This document shows, piece by piece, positions 1 through 6,766 of a DNA stretch of 11,994 nucleotides (position 1 is the stretch's first letter; the number at the start of each line of letters is the position of its first letter). A program made the position numbers and the translations under genes. The notes below the pieces were generated by a model, which saw nothing but the letters and a program-made list of their open reading frames with translations, ran no database searches and was not told the DNA's origin. Source of the DNA: Pseudomonadota bacterium (GTDB lineage Bacteria > Pseudomonadota > Gammaproteobacteria > Xanthomonadales > Xanthomonadaceae); the NCBI GenBank assembly GCA_023423855.1, contig JAFAEU010000198.1:1-11994 (forward strand), in the 5' to 3' direction.

Positions 1-17
1 CGGCCACGTAGAGCCTG

Positions 18-36
18 CCCCGTACTTGATACGGGG
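18..36. repeat. Short palindromic hairpin downstream of otsA
   Basis: The arms CCCCGTA (18-24) and TACGGGG (30-36) form a perfect 7-bp stem around the loop CTTGA. The hairpin begins 27 nt past the otsA stop codon, so it would lie in the 3' end of the leftward transcript. There is no T-tract on the exit side, so it is not a classic intrinsic terminator. It resembles palindromic dispersed repeats I recall from G+C-rich proteobacteria, with a core like CCGGACTTGATCCGG. It may act in 3'-end formation or mRNA stability. The remainder of 1-63 shows no gene. Confidence 0.55.
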
Positions 37-63
37 GCCGACCTACGGATCCGGGCATTTCAA

Positions 64-1437
64 TCAGGTCGCCACCTCGGCCAGCCTGTCGAGGAACTGC
101 CGGCACCAGGCATGGATGTCGCTGCCGGCGATCGGACGCATCATCGACTGCCAGCGCTCGCGGCGTTCCTCGCGTGACATGGTCGAGGCGCGCGCGATCG
201 CGTCCGCCACGCCGTCCAGGTCGTAGGGGTTGACCAGCAGCGCGGCGTCGAGTTCGGCCGCGGCGCCGGCCAGCATCGACAGCACCAGCACGCCGGGGTC
301 CTCCGGGTCCTGCGCCGCCACGTACTCCTTCGCCACCAGGTTCATGCCGTCGCGCAGCGGGGTCACCAGCGCGACCTTCGCGGCGCGGTAGAACCCAGTC
401 AGGGTGGCGTGGGCGAAATTGCGGTTGACGTAGCGCAGCGGCGTCCAGTCGGGCTCGGCGTGGGTGCCGTTGATGTGGCCGGCGATGCCCTCGAGCTGGT
501 CGCGCAGGTGCCGGTACTCGGCGACGTCGCCGCGCGAGACCGGCGCGATCTGCAGGAAGGTTAGGCGCCCGCGTTCGGACGGATGGCGCTCGATGTAGCG
601 GCCGAAGGCGCGGAAGCGCTCCGGCAGTCCCTTGGAGTAGTCAAGGCGGTCGACGCCGATGGCCAGCAGGCGGCCGCTCAGGCTTTCGCGCAGCGCGCGC
701 ACGGCCGGCTTGTTGACCGCGGCCGCCGACTGGCTGGCGATGCGGGTCGCGTCGATGCCGATCGGGATCGACGTCACCGCCACCCGGCCGCCGTCCGGCA
801 GCACCACCGTGCCGTCGCCGTCGATGGTTGCGCGGCCGAAGATGCGCGCGTAGGTGCGGAAGCGGTCCGCGTCGCGCGAGGTCTGGAACCCGAGCAGGTC
901 GTAGGCGTACAGCGATCCGAACAGCCGCGCATGCTCGGGCAGCGCCGAGACCAGGTCCGCCGACGGCATCGGCACGTGCAGGAAGAAGCCTATGCGGCAA
1001 TCGATCCCGCGCTCGCGCAGCAGCGCCGCCAGCGGGATCAGGTGGTAGTCGTGGATCCAGACCGTGTCGTCCCTGCGCAGCAGCGGCGCCAGCCGGTCGG
1101 CGAACAGGGCGTTGACCCGGCGGTAGCCTTCGCGGGTCTCGCGCGCGTAGTCGACCAGGTCCAGGCGCGAATGCAGCAGCGGCCACAGGGTGCGGTTGGC
1201 GAAGCCGTTGTAGTAGTCGTCGTGATCGCGCCGGTCGAGGTCCATGGTGACGTAGCGCACGTCGCCCTCGGACTGCTCGTGCAGGCGGCCGCTGTCCTCG
1301 CGCACCGTCTTGCCGCTCCAGCCGAACCACAGGCCGCCGTGCGTCCTCAGCGCCGCCTCCAGCCCCACCGCGAGCCCGCCGGCACGGTCCTCGCCCGGCA
1401 CGGCGACGCGGTTGGAAACGACGACCAGCCGGCTCAC
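64..1437 (-). CDS. otsA: Trehalose-6-phosphate synthase (GT20), OtsA
   Basis: OtsA transfers glucose from UDP-glucose to glucose-6-phosphate, giving trehalose-6-phosphate, in the cytoplasm. The 457-residue protein is close to the E. coli length (about 474). Visible motifs are SNR (8-10) followed by GGL (20-22), WFGWSG (37-42), NGFANRTLWPLLH (77-89), WIHDYH (127-132), FFLHVPMPS (151-159), VDRLDYSKG (262-270) and LRDGMNLVAKEY (361-372). W40, Y76, W85, D130 and H154 fall at the positions I recall for E. coli OtsA substrate-binding residues, and R264 and K269 match its phosphate-binding Arg/Lys pair. The chosen GTG start forms a GTGA overlap with the GH15 stop and sits directly before the SRLVVVSNR strand. 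It is the last gene of the leftward set, probably translationally coupled to GH15. Longer in-frame readings into GH15 lack any family sequence. Confidence 0.96.
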   Translation of the reverse strand: MSRLVVVSNRVAVPGEDRAGGLAVGLEAALRTHGGLWFGWSGKTVREDSGRLHEQSEGDVRYVTMDLDRRDHDDYYNGFANRTLWPLLHSRLDLVDYARETREGYRRVNALFADRLAPLLRRDDTVWIHDYHLIPLAALLRERGIDCRIGFFLHVPMPSADLVSALPEHARLFGSLYAYDLLGFQTSRDADRFRTYARIFGRATIDGDGTVVLPDGGRVAVTSIPIGIDATRIASQSAAAVNKPAVRALRESLSGRLLAIGVDRLDYSKGLPERFRAFGRYIERHPSERGRLTFLQIAPVSRGDVAEYRHLRDQLEGIAGHINGTHAEPDWTPLRYVNRNFAHATLTGFYRAAKVALVTPLRDGMNLVAKEYVAAQDPEDPGVLVLSMLAGAAAELDAALLVNPYDLDGVADAIARASTMSREERRERWQSMMRPIAGSDIHAWCRQFLDRLAEVAT

Positions 1438-3212
1438 GAGGCCTCCATCCAGCTGCGCGACAGCCGCATCGCGGCGATGATCAGGCCGACGTGCGAATAG
1501 GTCTGCGGGAAGTTGCCCCAGGCCTCGCCGCCGTCGAATTCGAGGTCCTCCGACAGCAGCCCGAGGTGGTTGCGGCGCGCGAGCAGGCGCTCGAACATCG
1601 CCCGCGCCTCGTCGCCGCGGCCGGTCGCGGCCAGGGCGTCGATGTACCAGAAGGTGCAGATCGTGAAGCTGGTTTCGGGCGCGCCGAAATCGTCCGGCGC
1701 GACGTAGCGGAACAGCGCGTCGCCGCGGCGCAGGTCGCGGCCGATGGCGTCGACGGTGGCGACGTAGCGCGGATCGTCCGCGGACAGGAAGCCGATGTCG
1801 GTGAGCAGCAGCAGCGAGGCGTCGAGATAGTCGCTGTCGAAGGAGGCGCTGAAGTGGTTCGCCTCCGGCCGCCACGCGCGTTCGATGGTGGTGGCGTGGA
1901 TGGCGTCGGCGCGCGCGCGCCAGTGCGCGGCGCGGTCGTCGAGCGCGAGCAGGCGCGCGATCTTCGCGAGGCGGTCGCAGGCGGCCCAGCACATCGCCGC
2001 GGTGTAGGTATGCACCTCGGCGCGGCCGCGGAATTCCCACAGGCCGGCGTCGGGCTGGTCGTACAGCGCCCAGGCGCGCTCGCCCAGCGGCTCCAGCCGC
2101 GCGAACGCGGCGGCGTCTCCCGGCTGCGACAGGCGCTGGTCGAAGAACAGCTGCGTCGAGGCCAGCACCACGCTGCCGTAGACGTCGTGCTGCTTCTGCA
2201 CCCAGGCCAGGTTGCCGCGCCGCACCGGCCCCATGCCGCGGTAGCCGCGCAGGCTCGGCACTTCGGTTTCCTCCAGTTGCTCGGCGAAATCGATGCCGTA
2301 CAGCGGCTGCAGGCTGCCGTCATGCGTGGCGATGTTGAAGATGTAGCGCAGGAACTCCTCCATGCTTTTCGTCGCGCCGAGCCGGTTGAGCGCGCGCACC
2401 ACGAAGGCGGCGTCGCGCAGCCAGCAGTAGCGGTAGTCCCAGTTGCGCGGCGTGTCCGGCGCCTCGGGGATCGAGGTGGTCATCGCGGCGATGATCGCGC
2501 CGCTGTCCTCGTACTGGCACAGCTTGAGCGTGATCGCGCTGCGGATCACCGCCTCCTGCCAGTCCAGCGGCACCGACAGGTAGCGCACCCATTCGCGCCA
2601 GTAGGCCTCGGTGCGGCCCAGCGCCTCCTCGACGTAGCCGCCGATCGAGCGCAGCAGCGATTCGTCGGGCCCGAACACCAGGTGCGCGGTCTCGCCGAGC
2701 ACGAACGGCGTGCCCTCGCGCACGAAGCGGATCGGCACGTCGGTGGTCAGGCGCAGGGTGAAGCCGGGCAGCAGCCAACGCATGTGGTTGCTGCCCCAGG
2801 TGGCGTCGGGCTGGCGCGCGCCCCAGTCGGCCAGCGGGCGGGCGCGGACGCGGATGCGCGGCGTGCCCGCCAGCGGCGTGATCCGGCGCACGATCGACAC
2901 CGGCCGGTAGATGCGGCCGTTCTGCTTCCAGCGCGGCGCGAAATCGACGATCTCCACCGCGCCGCCGTGGCGGTCGTGCAGCACGGTGCGCAGGATCGCG
3001 GTGTTGGTGACGTAGTGCTGCTCGCTGCGCTCGAAGTCCTCCAGCTCGATCGCCAGGTCGCCGCCGTCGTGGTCGCCCGGCGACAGCAGCGCGCAGAACG
3101 CAGGATCGCCATCGAACGCGGGCAGGCAGCTCCAGACCACGCGCGCCTGCCGGTCGATCAGCGCGCCGAAGCTGCCGTTGCCGATCACGCCGAGGTCGAG
3201 CGTCTGCTGCAT
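1434..3212 (-). CDS. Glycoside hydrolase family 15 protein (glucoamylase/trehalase-like)
   Basis: GH15 enzymes are inverting exo-acting alpha-glucosidases that release beta-glucose from maltodextrins, dextran or, in some branches such as the mycobacterial enzyme, trehalose. The 592-residue protein has an N-terminal beta-domain (about 1-215, opening LGVIGNGSFGALID) and an (alpha/alpha)6 barrel. The barrel carries RNWDYRYCWLRDA (256-268), GNLAWVQKQHDVYG (333-346), LWEF with candidate general acid E393, LLSED with candidate general base E555, and GNFPQTYSHVGLI (566-578). No signal peptide is seen, so it should be cytoplasmic. The ATG at 3212 is supported by a good ribosome-binding site; a longer in-frame start would run into otsB. 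It lies between otsB and otsA, which favours a role in trehalose or glycogen turnover. Substrate cannot be settled from sequence alone. Confidence 0.9.
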   Translation of the reverse strand: MQQTLDLGVIGNGSFGALIDRQARVVWSCLPAFDGDPAFCALLSPGDHDGGDLAIELEDFERSEQHYVTNTAILRTVLHDRHGGAVEIVDFAPRWKQNGRIYRPVSIVRRITPLAGTPRIRVRARPLADWGARQPDATWGSNHMRWLLPGFTLRLTTDVPIRFVREGTPFVLGETAHLVFGPDESLLRSIGGYVEEALGRTEAYWREWVRYLSVPLDWQEAVIRSAITLKLCQYEDSGAIIAAMTTSIPEAPDTPRNWDYRYCWLRDAAFVVRALNRLGATKSMEEFLRYIFNIATHDGSLQPLYGIDFAEQLEETEVPSLRGYRGMGPVRRGNLAWVQKQHDVYGSVVLASTQLFFDQRLSQPGDAAAFARLEPLGERAWALYDQPDAGLWEFRGRAEVHTYTAAMCWAACDRLAKIARLLALDDRAAHWRARADAIHATTIERAWRPEANHFSASFDSDYLDASLLLLTDIGFLSADDPRYVATVDAIGRDLRRGDALFRYVAPDDFGAPETSFTICTFWYIDALAATGRGDEARAMFERLLARRNHLGLLSEDLEFDGGEAWGNFPQTYSHVGLIIAAMRLSRSWMEAS

Positions 3213-3217
3213 GTGTC

Positions 3218-3223
3218 TCTCCT
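3218..3223 (-). promoter_or_regulatory. Shine-Dalgarno site of the GH15 gene
   Basis: AGGAGA on the minus strand lies 5 nt before the ATG at 3212. It decides the start of the GH15 gene against the longer in-frame reading that begins near 3317. It also indicates independent ribosome loading across the 83-nt gap after otsB. That gap also holds an A5 run (3267-3271; T5 on the coding strand) and the palindrome TGGCGCCA (3276-3283). Confidence 0.75.
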
Positions 3224-3288
3224 GTTGCGTCGTGCGGGAATCACCGCTGTTGCTTCGAGCGTAGCGAAAAATCCGTGGCGCCATCGGC

Positions 3289-3307
3289 GTCGGGGCTATG
3301 CCCCGAC
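3289..3307 (-). other. GC-rich hairpin spanning the otsB stop codon
   Basis: GTCGGGGC (3289-3296) and GCCCCGAC (3300-3307) form a perfect 8-bp stem with a 3-nt loop, TAT. The otsB TAG stop (3298-3296) sits at the tip of the hairpin. A T5 run on the transcript strand occurs 17 nt downstream, too far for a standard intrinsic terminator. The hairpin could attenuate read-through, protect the otsB message end or slow terminating ribosomes. Coincidental complementarity in G+C-rich DNA is possible, though 8 perfect pairs with a 3-nt loop is notable. Confidence 0.45.
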
Positions 3308-4045
3308 ACCCAGCCATGCATGCACCGACGCGATGTCCGCCAAGCGGTGGCGCGCGACCGTGTCCGCGCGATCGCCGACCAGCACGCTGTGGCCGCCGTG
3401 TGCGTTGACCACCTCGAAACCATGTTCGTCGGTCAGGTCGTCGCCGACGAAGACCGGCTGGCGGCCCTGGAACGGCGGTTCGCCGATGAACGCCTCGATC
3501 GCGACGCCCTTGTCGGCGCGCTGCGGGCGCAGTTCGACCACGTGGTCACCCGGCTGCAGGTGATAGCCGGGCAGGCGCGTGAGCGCCTGGATCGCGAACG
3601 CCTGCAGGTCGGCGGCGGCCTCGGGCATCGCGCGCCAGTGCAGCGCCATCGCCTCGCCCTTGTCTTCCAGCAACGCCTGCGGATAGCGCGTGAGCAGGGT
3701 TTTCGCCAGCATCTTCGTCGCCTGCAGCGCGACCGGCGGCGCGGCCGGTTCGGGCAGGTCCTCGCCGGCGCGGCGGCGCTGCAGGCCATGCATGCCGGCG
3801 GCGGCCAGGTGCAGCGGCGCGAACATGCGGTCGAGCATCTCGATCCGGCGCCCGCTGACCAGCGCCAGCGCGCCATCCATCGCGTCGGCGAGCGCGGCGA
3901 GGCGTTGCACGAGGCTTGCGGACACCTGCACCCGCTCGGGATGGTCCGCGAATTCCACCAGGGTGCCGTCGACGTCGAGGAACAGCGCCCAGCGATCGGA
4001 CAACGGCGGTGGCGGCGGCAGGAGGGGGGCGCCGTCGACTGTCAT
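3296..4045 (-). CDS. otsB: Trehalose-6-phosphate phosphatase, OtsB
   Basis: OtsB removes phosphate from trehalose-6-phosphate to give trehalose, the second step of the OtsAB route, in the cytoplasm. The 249-residue protein is a HAD-superfamily phosphatase of usual length. It shows motif I LDVDGTL (23-29, nucleophile D24 and acid D26), motif II LVSGR (62-66), a C2-cap region with K129 and ELRP (171-174), the motif III lysine in ADKG (177-180), and motif IV VGDDLTDE (200-207). The N-terminus has five consecutive prolines (10-14). The ATG at 4045 is the only good start visible. No clear Shine-Dalgarno precedes it, but an out-of-frame mini-ORF encoding MMGA ends on it in an ATGA overlap. It follows ugpC after 46 nt and precedes GH15 by 83 nt. 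Confidence 0.95.
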   Translation of the reverse strand: MTVDGAPLLPPPPPLSDRWALFLDVDGTLVEFADHPERVQVSASLVQRLAALADAMDGALALVSGRRIEMLDRMFAPLHLAAAGMHGLQRRRAGEDLPEPAAPPVALQATKMLAKTLLTRYPQALLEDKGEAMALHWRAMPEAAADLQAFAIQALTRLPGYHLQPGDHVVELRPQRADKGVAIEAFIGEPPFQGRQPVFVGDDLTDEHGFEVVNAHGGHSVLVGDRADTVARHRLADIASVHAWLGVGA

Positions 4046-4091
4046 GCGCCCATCATCGCCCGGATCACGACTACGCGCGATGAAGATGTCC

Positions 4092-5186
4092 TCAGCCGCG
4101 CATCAACGCGCGCCCGTCCTCCGCGTCGAAGGCATGCAGGTGCGCCGGCGACGCGCGCAGGTGCAGCCTGCCGCCCGGCACCGGCACGTCGCCCGGCGGC
4201 AGGCGCGCGACCAGCGCCTGCTCGCCGAGGCGCAGGTTGACGTAGACCTCGCTGCCGACCGGCTCGACGACATCGACGACGGCCGCGAACGCCTCCGCAT
4301 CGCCCTCGTCCGCGCGTAGCAGGTGCTCCGGGCGCACGCCGACCTGCAGTTCGCGCCCGTGCCAGGCATCGTCGAGCCCCGCGTCGGCCGGCAGCGGCAG
4401 GCGCATGCCGTCGGCCAGCGCCAACGTCCAGCCGCCCGCGCGCTGCAGTCGCCCGCGCAGCACGTTCATCGCCGGACTGCCGAGGAAGGTGGCGACGAAC
4501 AGGTTCGCCGGGCGCTCGTACAGCGCCATCGGCGTGTCGATCTGCTGGATCTCCCCGTCCTTCATCACCACGATGCGCTGGCCGAGCGTCATCGCCTCGA
4601 TCTGGTCGTGGGTCACGTAGACCATGGTCGCGCCAATCCGCTGGTGCAGCCGCGCGATCTCCACGCGCATGCCGGCGCGCAGCTTGGCGTCGAGGTTGGA
4701 CAGCGGTTCGTCGAGCAGGAACACCTGCGGTTGCCGCACCAGCGCCCGGCCGAGCGCGACGCGCTGGCGCTGGCCGCCGGACAGTTGCCCGGGCTTGCGC
4801 TGCAGCAGGCCGTCGAGCTCCAGCACCTTCGCCGCCTCGGCCACGCGCGCCGCGATGGCCGCCTTGTCCATGCCGCGCAGCTTCAGCGCGAACGCGAGGT
4901 TCTCGGCCACGCTCATGTGCGGGTACAGCGCGTAGCTCTGGAACACCATCGCGATGTCGCGGTCCCTGGGCGCGACGTCGTTGACCGTCCGTTCGCCGAT
5001 GCGCAGCGTGCCCGACGAGATCGCCTCCAGCCCCGCGATCATCCGCAGCAGCGTGGTCTTGCCGCAGCCCGACGGCCCCACCAGCACCAGCAGTTCGCCG
5101 TCGCCGACCTCGAAGCTGGCGCCGGCCACGCCGACGTGGCCGTTCGGATACACCTTGCGCAGGTTGTCGAGCTGCACGCGCGCCAT
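4092..5186 (-). CDS. ugpC: Sugar ABC transporter ATPase, MalK/UgpC type (CUT1)
   Basis: This is the ATP-hydrolysing subunit of a CUT1 carbohydrate importer, 364 residues as usual for MalK, UgpC or MsmK. It shows Walker A GPSGCGKTT (37-45), Q-loop Q83 in VFQSYALYPH, signature LSGGQRQRVALGRAL (135-149), Walker B VFLLDEP (155-161), D-loop SNLDAKLR (163-170) and switch H193 in VTHDQIEAMT. A C-terminal MalK-like TOBE/OB regulatory domain (about 240-364) includes VGVRPEHL. The ATG at 5186 is fixed by a strong Shine-Dalgarno and by the start of the conserved fold; the long upstream in-frame extension is not family sequence. No permease or binding protein is in the window, so it may serve partners encoded elsewhere. 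The symbol follows common usage for this family; the substrate is unknown. It heads the leftward gene set. Confidence 0.88.
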   Translation of the reverse strand: MARVQLDNLRKVYPNGHVGVAGASFEVGDGELLVLVGPSGCGKTTLLRMIAGLEAISSGTLRIGERTVNDVAPRDRDIAMVFQSYALYPHMSVAENLAFALKLRGMDKAAIAARVAEAAKVLELDGLLQRKPGQLSGGQRQRVALGRALVRQPQVFLLDEPLSNLDAKLRAGMRVEIARLHQRIGATMVYVTHDQIEAMTLGQRIVVMKDGEIQQIDTPMALYERPANLFVATFLGSPAMNVLRGRLQRAGGWTLALADGMRLPLPADAGLDDAWHGRELQVGVRPEHLLRADEGDAEAFAAVVDVVEPVGSEVYVNLRLGEQALVARLPPGDVPVPGGRLHLRASPAHLHAFDAEDGRALMRG

Positions 5187-5190
5187 CGTT

Positions 5191-5196
5191 CCTCCC
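5191..5196 (-). promoter_or_regulatory. Shine-Dalgarno site of ugpC
   Basis: GGGAGG on the minus strand lies 4 nt before the ATG at 5186 and continues as GGAGGAA, a near-optimal match to the 16S rRNA tail. It is the strongest ribosome-binding site in the window and excludes upstream in-frame ATGs that would lengthen the ATPase at its N-terminus. Confidence 0.8.
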
Positions 5197-5287
5197 GCTC
5201 GGATGCCGGTCGTCCGGCGGGCGCGACGCCGCGCGACCCCGCGCACGAATACGAATGCACAGGGTCCGCAGCCCGGCGCGCTCCGCA

Positions 5288-5316
5288 TACACTGGCCCGG
5301 ACGATTGCGGTATTCT
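5288..5316 (+). promoter_or_regulatory. Possible sigma70-type promoter for the GH1-led operon
   Basis: A -10-like TATTCT (5311-5316, 4 of 6 consensus bases) is preceded after 17 bp by TACACT (5288-5293, 3 of 6). This is the A+T-richest part of the divergent region 5187-5374, where a promoter must lie if GH1 heads its operon. The implied start near 5323 falls inside the operator-like palindrome, the usual geometry for repression. The -35 match is weak. I could not identify a convincing promoter for the leftward ugpC set in the same region. Confidence 0.3.
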
Positions 5317-5320
5317 GGCA

Positions 5321-5334
5321 TGTAATCGTTTTCA
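5321..5334. promoter_or_regulatory. LacI/GalR-family operator-like palindrome
   Basis: TGTAATCGTTTTCA is an imperfect 14-bp palindrome with half-sites TGTAATC and TGAAAAC (5 of 7 symmetric positions) around a central CG step. This is the typical layout of LacI/GalR operators, which often read TG-N-AA-N-CG. It lies 41 bp before the GH1 start codon and just downstream of the candidate -10. It stands out as an A/T-rich island in G+C-rich DNA. The regulator is not in the window; a LacI-family repressor answering to cellobiose or glucose derivatives is an inference. Confidence 0.5.
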
Positions 5335-5374
5335 TACCACCGCTGCCGTGCCGCGGCGCAGGAACAGGTCGCCA

Positions 5375-6748
5375 ATGTCTCGCTCGTCCGACAGGGATTT
5401 CACGTTTCCGCAGGGCTTCCTCTGGGGGGCCGCCACCGCCGCCCACCAGATCGAGGGTTCGCCGCTGGCCGACGGCGCCGGCCCCAGCATCTGGACCCGC
5501 TTCGCGCACACGCCGGGCATGACCCTCAACGGCGATACCGGCGACGTCGCCTGCGACCACTACCGGCGCTGGAAGGACGACGTGAAGCTGATGCGCGAGC
5601 TGGGCCTGAAGGCCTACCGCTTCAGCACCTCGTGGTCGCGGATCCTGCCCGAGGGCACCGGTCGCGTGAACCGGGCCGGCCTCGACTTCTATTCGCGCCT
5701 GGTCGACGAACTGCTGGCCAACGACATCGAGCCGCTGCTCACCCTCTACCACTGGGACCTGCCGGCCGCGCTCGACGACCGCGGCGGCTGGCTCAACCGC
5801 GACTGCGCCGACTGGTTCGCCGAATACGGCCGCGTGCTCTACCGCGCGCTCGACGGCCGGGTGAAGAAGTGGGTCACGCTCAACGAGCCCTGGGTGGTCA
5901 CCGACGGCGGCTACCTGCACGGCGCCCTCGCCCCCGGACATCGCAGCAAATACGAAGCGCCGATCGCCTCGCACAACCTGATGCGCGCGCACGGCGCGGC
6001 GGTGCAGGCCTACCGCGCCGAAGGCGCGCACGAGATCGGCCTCGTCGTGAACATCGAACCCAAGTACCCGGCCACGGACTCCGCCGAGGACGCGGCCGCC
6101 ACCCGCCGCGCGCACGCCTACATGAACGAGCAGTACCTGCATCCCGCCCTGCTCGGCCGCTACCCGCCCGAGCTGAAGGAGATCTTCGGCGACGCCTGGC
6201 CCGATTTCCCGGTGGACGACTTCGACCTGATCGTGCAGCCGCTCGACTTCGTCGGCATCAACTACTACACCCGCAGCGTCACCACCGCCAACGACAGCTG
6301 GCCGCTCAAGGCCGGCGGCGTGCGCCAGCCACTGGGCACCTATACCGAAACCGGCTGGGAGGTATTCCCGCAGGGACTGACCGACCTGCTGCTCTGGTTC
6401 AAGCAGACCTACGGCGACCTGCCGGTCTACGTCACCGAGAACGGCGCGGCGTTCTTCGACCCCGCGCAGGCCGAGGACGGCCGCGTGCGCGACCCGCTGC
6501 GGATCGATTACATCCGAAAGCACCTGCGCGCGATCCACGACGCCATCGAGGCCGGAGTCGACGTGCGCGGCTACATGGCCTGGTCGCTGCTCGACAACCT
6601 GGAGTGGTCGCTGGGCTATTCCAAACGGTTCGGTATCATCCACGTCAACTACGAAACCCAGGCGCGCACCCCGAAGGACAGCGCCCGCTGGTACTCTGGC
6701 ATCATTGCCAGCCACGGACGTACATTGTCCGATCCCCTTCCCTACTGA
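5375..6748 (+). CDS. GH1 beta-glucosidase
   Basis: GH1 enzymes hydrolyse cellobiose and other beta-glucosides to glucose by a retaining mechanism. The 457-residue protein has the usual single (beta/alpha)8 barrel length. Motifs are FPQGFLWGAATAAHQIEG (11-28, with Q25 of the glucose site), H62 in CDHYRRWKDDV, SWSRI (86-90), HWDLP (126-130), acid/base E171 in TLNEPW, NYYTR (296-300), nucleophile E355 in YVTENGAAF, and the sugar-binding W403 with E410/W411 in MAWSLLDNLEWSLGYSKRFG. No signal peptide is seen, so it should act on imported sugar in the cytoplasm. The ATG at 5375 precedes the fold directly, with AGGT 5 nt upstream; earlier in-frame starts would run through the operator. It leads the rightward set, feeding glucose to Glk. 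Exact substrate (cellobiose, gentiobiose, aryl glucoside) is not determined. Confidence 0.95.
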   Translation: MSRSSDRDFTFPQGFLWGAATAAHQIEGSPLADGAGPSIWTRFAHTPGMTLNGDTGDVACDHYRRWKDDVKLMRELGLKAYRFSTSWSRILPEGTGRVNRAGLDFYSRLVDELLANDIEPLLTLYHWDLPAALDDRGGWLNRDCADWFAEYGRVLYRALDGRVKKWVTLNEPWVVTDGGYLHGALAPGHRSKYEAPIASHNLMRAHGAAVQAYRAEGAHEIGLVVNIEPKYPATDSAEDAAATRRAHAYMNEQYLHPALLGRYPPELKEIFGDAWPDFPVDDFDLIVQPLDFVGINYYTRSVTTANDSWPLKAGGVRQPLGTYTETGWEVFPQGLTDLLLWFKQTYGDLPVYVTENGAAFFDPAQAEDGRVRDPLRIDYIRKHLRAIHDAIEAGVDVRGYMAWSLLDNLEWSLGYSKRFGIIHVNYETQARTPKDSARWYSGIIASHGRTLSDPLPY

Positions 6749-6766
6749 GAGCAGACGCCGGCGTCC

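Noticed and set aside
3213..3317. Longer GH15 start at 3317
   Set aside because: It would overlap the otsB coding end, and the ATG at 3212 has AGGAGA 5 nt upstream and begins the family N-terminus.
1491..3563. 690-codon open frame on the plus strand opposite GH15 and the otsB end
   Set aside because: It is antisense to a gene with clear GH15 motifs. Its composition (Ala, Arg, Gln, Val, His) is typical of antisense frames in G+C-rich DNA and it shows no recognisable domain.
5187..5375. N-terminal extension of the ABC ATPase to the ATG at 5375
   Set aside because: The ATG at 5186 has the best Shine-Dalgarno in the window and directly precedes the conserved fold. The extension is Arg/Cys/Pro-rich and spans the operator.
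4323..5522. 399-codon open frame on the plus strand opposite ugpC
   Set aside because: It is antisense to an intact ABC ATPase and continues out of frame into GH1; no domain is recognisable.
6696..6731. Possible internal zwf promoter or small hairpins at the GH1 end (CTGGCA/TGCCAG, CGGAC/GTCCG, TACATT)
   Set aside because: The stems are only 5-6 bp, and the TTGCCA to TACATT spacing is 10 bp, too short for a sigma70 promoter.
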